Positions 60,303 through 64,000 of a stretch of DNA of 64,000 nucleotides are shown one piece after another. This DNA comes from Marinifaba aquimaris (GTDB taxonomy: Bacteria; Pseudomonadota; Gammaproteobacteria; Enterobacterales; Alteromonadaceae). Below the pieces are notes generated by a model. The model worked only from the letters and a program-made list of their open reading frames with translations. It had not been told where the DNA came from and searched no databases. The number at the start of each line of letters is the position of its first letter. Position 1 is the stretch's first letter. Position numbers and translations under genes: made by a program. The DNA lies in contig NZ_JABULX010000001.1 in assembly GCF_013328345.1 (NCBI RefSeq), forward strand, positions 248,001-312,000, written 5' to 3'.

Positions 60303-61598
60303 TTATCGTTTGCGAGCTTTAGCACCATTTTTACTGCGTCGAGCTCCCTGTGTTCGGCCTGATGCTCGTAATTTGTCTCGGTGTTTCTGCGCTTTTTTGC
60401 TGTTTTTACCTGACTCCTGATAAAGGTTATCAAGGTCAGGTTCAAAGCCAGGATACCACTGAGGTGTTAACCGCTGCTTGATAACGAGCTCTATTTCTTC
60501 GAGCATAAATTGTTCGTCAGCCGAGCAAAGGGATATCGCTAAGCCTGTTTTGCCCGCGCGGCCCGTCCGGCCTATACGGTGAACGTAATCTTCTGCGACA
60601 TGTGGTAGTTCATAGTTAATCACCACTTCAAGGCTTGGTATGTCTATACCTCTGGCAGCAACATCAGTTGCAACCAATGCTCGGATACTGCCCTCTTTAA
60701 AAGCTAATAACGCCCTATCTCGAGCGCCTTGTGATTTATCACCATGAATCGCTTGAGTTTCAAGACCGTCTTTACTCATTTCTTTGGCAAGAGCATCTGC
60801 AGCGTTTTTAGTACGCGTAAAAACTAATACCTGCTGCCAATTTTTTCTGCCAATTAAATAAGATACCAGCGCGCGCTTCTTGTCTTTATCAACTTGATAA
60901 ACGGTCTGTTCTACGTTTGCTGCAGCTGCATTTTTTTCAGCAATTTGTATTCGAGTGGGCTCTTTGAGCAATCGCTTACTCAGGGTATGGATAGCATCAT
61001 CAAACGTAGCACTAAATAGCAGTGTTTGCCTTTGTTCTGGTACCCTTTTTAGAATGCGATTAATTTCCCTCATAAAACCCATATCAAGCATGCGATCAGC
61101 TTCATCAAAAACCAAATAATTCAGCTGTTCCAGACTAACTGCACCTTTGAATAGAAAATCCAATAAACGGCCAGGTGTTGCTACTAACACATCACAACCC
61201 TTGGCTAATTTATCAAGTTGTGGGTTTAAACTAACACCACCATACGCTTGCACTATTTTTACCGGCATTTTTTTAGCGTATTGGCTAAAACTTTGAAAAA
61301 CCTGCTGGGCTAATTCACGTGTTGGCGTTAAGACAAGGGCTTTAACGAGAGCAGTCGACTTTTTTGAATCTTCATTATCCTTACTGGGCTCAAGCTCGAT
61401 TTGCTCCATTAACCGATGGATAATAGGTAAAGCAAAAGCGGCTGTTTTACCTGTTCCCGTTTGCGCACCTGCCATTACGTCTTGCCCTTTTAATATGGCG
61501 GGGATCGCTTGCTGCTGAACCTCTGTAGCTTGTTGATAACCAAGTTGTTCAATTCGGTTTAATAAGGAAGGGTTCAACGAAAGTTCAGAAAAATGCAT
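60303..61598 (-). CDS. RhlE-type DEAD-box RNA helicase
   Basis: ATP-dependent RNA helicase of 431 residues. Motifs in order: Q motif near residue 20-27, AQTGTGKT, PTRELAQQ, TPGRLLD, DEAD, SAT, and the second-domain ARGIDIP and HRIGRTGRAG. A basic tail (SKNGAKARKR) ends the protein. The sequence is RhlE-like; which ortholog it is (RhlE, SrmB and so on) cannot be settled without a tree. Confidence 0.92.
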   Translation of the reverse strand: MHFSELSLNPSLLNRIEQLGYQQATEVQQQAIPAILKGQDVMAGAQTGTGKTAAFALPIIHRLMEQIELEPSKDNEDSKKSTALVKALVLTPTRELAQQVFQSFSQYAKKMPVKIVQAYGGVSLNPQLDKLAKGCDVLVATPGRLLDFLFKGAVSLEQLNYLVFDEADRMLDMGFMREINRILKRVPEQRQTLLFSATFDDAIHTLSKRLLKEPTRIQIAEKNAAAANVEQTVYQVDKDKKRALVSYLIGRKNWQQVLVFTRTKNAADALAKEMSKDGLETQAIHGDKSQGARDRALLAFKEGSIRALVATDVAARGIDIPSLEVVINYELPHVAEDYVHRIGRTGRAGKTGLAISLCSADEQFMLEEIELVIKQRLTPQWYPGFEPDLDNLYQESGKNSKKAQKHRDKLRASGRTQGARRSKNGAKARKR

Positions 61599-62139
61599 GA
61601 GTAAACCTAGTAAGCAAAACTAAGCTTATTTTATCTGAATGTAGTGAGAAACTCGAACGATAAGGCGAGGAAAAAAAGCGGCTAACACAGCATAAGGAAG
61701 CCGATAAGGTTGCTTTGGAGCTTCAGTGAAACAAGTTTTAGTGGTTAGCGACCACTTGCATGTCGGTTTGAGTCTGTAACGACATTTCGTGTTTTATATA
61801 AACAGGCGATAGTGCTAAAAAAACCGAACTCATGATAAAAATTAAAAACGATACCTTTAGTGCCTTCATGGTTAATCCTTCAGTGTTCTTATTATTCCGT
61901 CGAACTTAAATTCAAAACTGGTCTTAAGGTCTGACCAGACAATGATGATTGTAGGAGAACCTGATTTTAAAAACGTTAACCTGTTCACATTTTGAGCCAA
62001 TTCTGTAACAAATTTGTCATTATTTTATCGATATAAATTGATCTAGCCCCTTGGCTAGTTGTTAAAACTAGCGCTACTATTAATTGAGATTTAAGGAAAT
62101 CATGGCATTTGATCACTTCTGCATTCAAGGTAGATAAAG
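61599..62139. other. 541-base gap between helicase and EAL regulator
   Basis: It contains the small membrane ORF at 61738-61869 on the minus strand. Otherwise it is AT-rich, with no RNA gene or strong terminator recognised. Confidence 0.5.
61738..61869 (-). CDS. possible 43-residue membrane/exported peptide
   Basis: ATG with AAGGA six bases upstream, encoding MKALKVSFLIFIMSSVFLAL and a polar tail QTQTDMQVVANH. The N-terminus is a typical signal or single membrane helix. It is too short to assign. Confidence 0.4.
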   Translation of the reverse strand: MKALKVSFLIFIMSSVFLALSPVYIKHEMSLQTQTDMQVVANH

Positions 62140-63342
62140 ATGGTAACAGGGCAGCAAGGCTTCCACTGGCTAAAACCACTTCTGATTGATGATAGCGAAA
62201 GTATACGAAGCTATATCAATAGCCTGTTGCACAGTGAGTTTGATATCACGCTTGCAGGGCAAGCCAGCTGTGCAGAATCAGGCTTAAAACAACTCGAAGA
62301 AAATAATCAAATCAATCTGCTGATTTGTGATTTAAACCTGCCAGATATGGACGGTGTACAGGTACTGTCTAAACTCAAGTCTTTGCGCTATAACGGTTTT
62401 GTAATCGTCGTTTCATCAGTTGCATCGCCTGTACTTAAGTCAGTGGAGCGTCTTGCAAATGAGCTCAATATCAATTTCTTAGGCTGTATTCAAAAGCCTT
62501 TTGACGCATCTAATTTTTACCGTTTATTTGTCAGTGCCAATAAAAACAAGCCCAAACAAGACAAAGCCGTTCAACTTAAAATATACGAACTTATTCGCGC
62601 TATTAACGAAAGTAAGTTTGATGCATTTGCACAACCTTTAATTGACCTCAATACCAACCAACTCTATTCAATTAAAAGCTTAGTCAGATTAAAACACCCA
62701 TCAAAAGGACTAATCTCTCCCGATTTATTTATCCCGCTAGCAGAGCAAAATAATCTTATTGATTCGGTCACCTTATCAATGAGCCAACAAGTCTTGAGCA
62801 TGGCGGATAAATTAGCCGCGATAAAAGATTTAAAAATTGCGCTGAATTTTTCACCTTTTTTGTGCCATTACCCAAATTTTTTGGCTGATTTTTTCAGTTT
62901 AGTGGAGCAAAGCCCGTTGAATTACCACAATTTAAAAGTGGAGCTGACTGAAAACGCCTTTAGGGGCGATCACACCAAGCAGCTTACGTTCTTGAATCGA
63001 TTGGGCGTAAAAGGTGTCGAAATCGGTATGGATGATTACGGAAAAGAGGAATCGACGTTAGAACGGCTCTATGAGTTTCCTTTTTCATTTGTGAAAATAG
63101 ACAAAGATTTGTTCCACCAAGCCATTGCCAGCGAGCATACTCTTACCCGACTCGATACTTTTATTTCAATGGCAAAACGCGAAAGTTTAGCGGTTATTGT
63201 CGAAGGCATTGAAAACAGTCAACAATATGATTTAGCCAAACATTTGGGTTGTGATGCGGCACAAGGTTTTTACATTGCTAAACCTATGCCAATAGAAAAT
63301 ATACCCGTTTGGCTAAAACACTGGCAAAGTCGAATTAACTAG
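62140..63342 (+). CDS. response regulator with degenerate EAL domain
   Basis: Receiver domain (about 10-130; D17-D18, phosphoacceptor D64 in LICDLNLPDMDG, Lys in IQKPF) fused to an EAL domain (about 150-398). The family EAL triplet is KSL (179-181), so the first metal-binding Glu is lost. The other EAL landmarks remain: NFSPF, VELTENAF, MDDYG, FVKIDKD and IVEGIEN. It is therefore more likely a c-di-GMP sensor or inactive regulator than a phosphodiesterase. It resembles VieA in domain order but lacks an HTH. It overlaps the next gene tail to tail by eight bases. Confidence 0.9.
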   Translation: MVTGQQGFHWLKPLLIDDSESIRSYINSLLHSEFDITLAGQASCAESGLKQLEENNQINLLICDLNLPDMDGVQVLSKLKSLRYNGFVIVVSSVASPVLKSVERLANELNINFLGCIQKPFDASNFYRLFVSANKNKPKQDKAVQLKIYELIRAINESKFDAFAQPLIDLNTNQLYSIKSLVRLKHPSKGLISPDLFIPLAEQNNLIDSVTLSMSQQVLSMADKLAAIKDLKIALNFSPFLCHYPNFLADFFSLVEQSPLNYHNLKVELTENAFRGDHTKQLTFLNRLGVKGVEIGMDDYGKEESTLERLYEFPFSFVKIDKDLFHQAIASEHTLTRLDTFISMAKRESLAVIVEGIENSQQYDLAKHLGCDAAQGFYIAKPMPIENIPVWLKHWQSRIN

Positions 63343-64000
63343 CTAACGGTTCAGTGTTAAGCTGTTCAGCAAACCTTTTGCTGTCATTGGCTAATAGGTA
63401 CTGTGCTGCAAGGGCCTGGTAGACGTCATCACTGATAAACCCTTTGGTATATAAATAGCGAATTTGCGCAACGACACTGGCATCATAACAACAACTCCCC
63501 AGACTGACATTCGCCACAAAATGCTCAGGGTTGTATTTAAGTGCAACGATAATACTTTGAGGTAAATTCCAATATTCTGCAATTTTCACCGTCAACAGCT
63601 TTGCCTCTTCGATGATCAGTTGTTTAAACATATCTGAATTGGGTTCACAATCTGGAGAGACGACTTTGAATGCATCCTGCATCAATTGGAAAATGACCAT
63701 GCTGCCAATCTCACTTATCAAACCAACTAAATATGCACTAGCAGGGTCTTCAAGCTTTATTTTTTTAGCTAAATCATGGCTTAACTGCGCTGTACTTTGC
63801 GCATTTTGCCAGAGTGATTGACCAAACATCTTAAAATAAAGATGGGGCACTGGCTTAAATTGACTCAGATAACTCATTAATACAAAGTGTTTTACTTGAT
63901 TTGCCCCCATCAACATAAACGCTTTTTTTAAATTCGTAACCGGTTTATTTGAATGGTTAAAAAAGCTGGAATTGGCTTTTTCTAACAAGGCACCTGTGAT
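63335..64000 (-). CDS. HDOD domain protein, 5' end outside window
   Basis: The minus-strand frame is open to the right edge (ITGALLEKANSSFF), so the start lies beyond position 64000. The visible ~220 residues are an HDOD domain, with the typical LLEKANSSFF and AFMLMGANQVKHFVLMSYL segments and an SEIGSMVIF-type core. HDOD proteins are signalling scaffolds without the HD catalytic residues. It faces the EAL regulator. Confidence 0.85.
   Translation of the reverse strand: MTGALLEKANSSFFNHSNKPVTNLKKAFMLMGANQVKHFVLMSYLSQFKPVPHLYFKMFGQSLWQNAQSTAQLSHDLAKKIKLEDPASAYLVGLISEIGSMVIFQLMQDAFKVVSPDCEPNSDMFKQLIIEEAKLLTVKIAEYWNLPQSIIVALKYNPEHFVANVSLGSCCYDASVVAQIRYLYTKGFISDDVYQALAAQYLLANDSKRFAEQLNTEPLAS

Overview
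The window looks like chromosomal DNA of a marine gammaproteobacterium of the Alteromonadales type (Alteromonadaceae or a close relative). This is inferred from base composition (AT-rich by eye, not computed), from the gene order ndk / rlmN-pilF-rodZ-ispG-hisS-yfgM-bamB, from fused long PurL and long PurC, and from the mix of Na+/H+ antiporters, a secreted chitinase, a cis/trans fatty acid isomerase, a GlyGly-CTERM protein and many c-di-GMP/two-component genes. I could run no database search, so genus is not claimed. No tRNA, rRNA, CRISPR array, IS element or prophage was seen.

Layout. 1-2200: 5' tip of a leftward gene, a POT peptide transporter, and a 15-copy heptamer tandem repeat. 2199-9525: leftward housekeeping cluster bamB, yfgM, hisS, ispG, rodZ, pilF, rlmN (tRNA charging, isoprenoids, cell shape, pili, rRNA/tRNA methylation, outer-membrane assembly), preceded by ndk. 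10295-14541: LetAB-type envelope lipid-transport operon, with LetA split in two genes and an unusually long eight-MCE LetB. 14687-18048: miaE, two small envelope genes, nhaA. 18166-20134: a compact CheY-CheC-like-diguanylate cyclase operon. 20416-25000: DUF3014 protein, heme-containing cis/trans isomerase, and a CofD/YvcK-like protein. 25017-28496: two secreted/lipidated beta-propeller-like proteins, one with a C-terminal frameshift. 28560-28886: purL terminator plus a ~100 bp palindromic element. 28887-34468: purL and divergent mltF. 34617-35328: a 47-codon basic protein and tadA. 35679-38752: two response regulators and hpf. 38834-42481: hopJ-like, tapT, retropepsin-like protease, purC. 42566-51923: small membrane proteins, cytochrome c, an HD-GYP regulator paired with a giant BvgS-like hybrid kinase, an antiporter-family permease, a small membrane protein and a peroxiredoxin. 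52224-57517: sugar MFS transporter, an orphan HoxX-like protein, and a GH18 chitinase. 57611-64000: DUF885 lipoprotein, unknown membrane protein, RhlE-type helicase, degenerate-EAL response regulator and an HDOD protein cut by the window edge.

How the parts relate. Most genes are ordinary core functions. The accessory signal is regulatory and envelope-related: at least three c-di-GMP-linked proteins (GGDEF, HD-GYP, degenerate EAL), several free-standing receiver proteins without an adjacent kinase, and chitin/sugar use near 52-57 kb. I did not find a convincing new defence or mobile system. The observations most worth following are the orphan HoxX-like gene, the CheY-CheC-GGDEF operon, the eight-ring LetB, the conserved-looking 47-aa basic protein with a terminator overlapping its 3' end, the ~100 bp palindrome after purL, and the single-base frameshift near 25,139.
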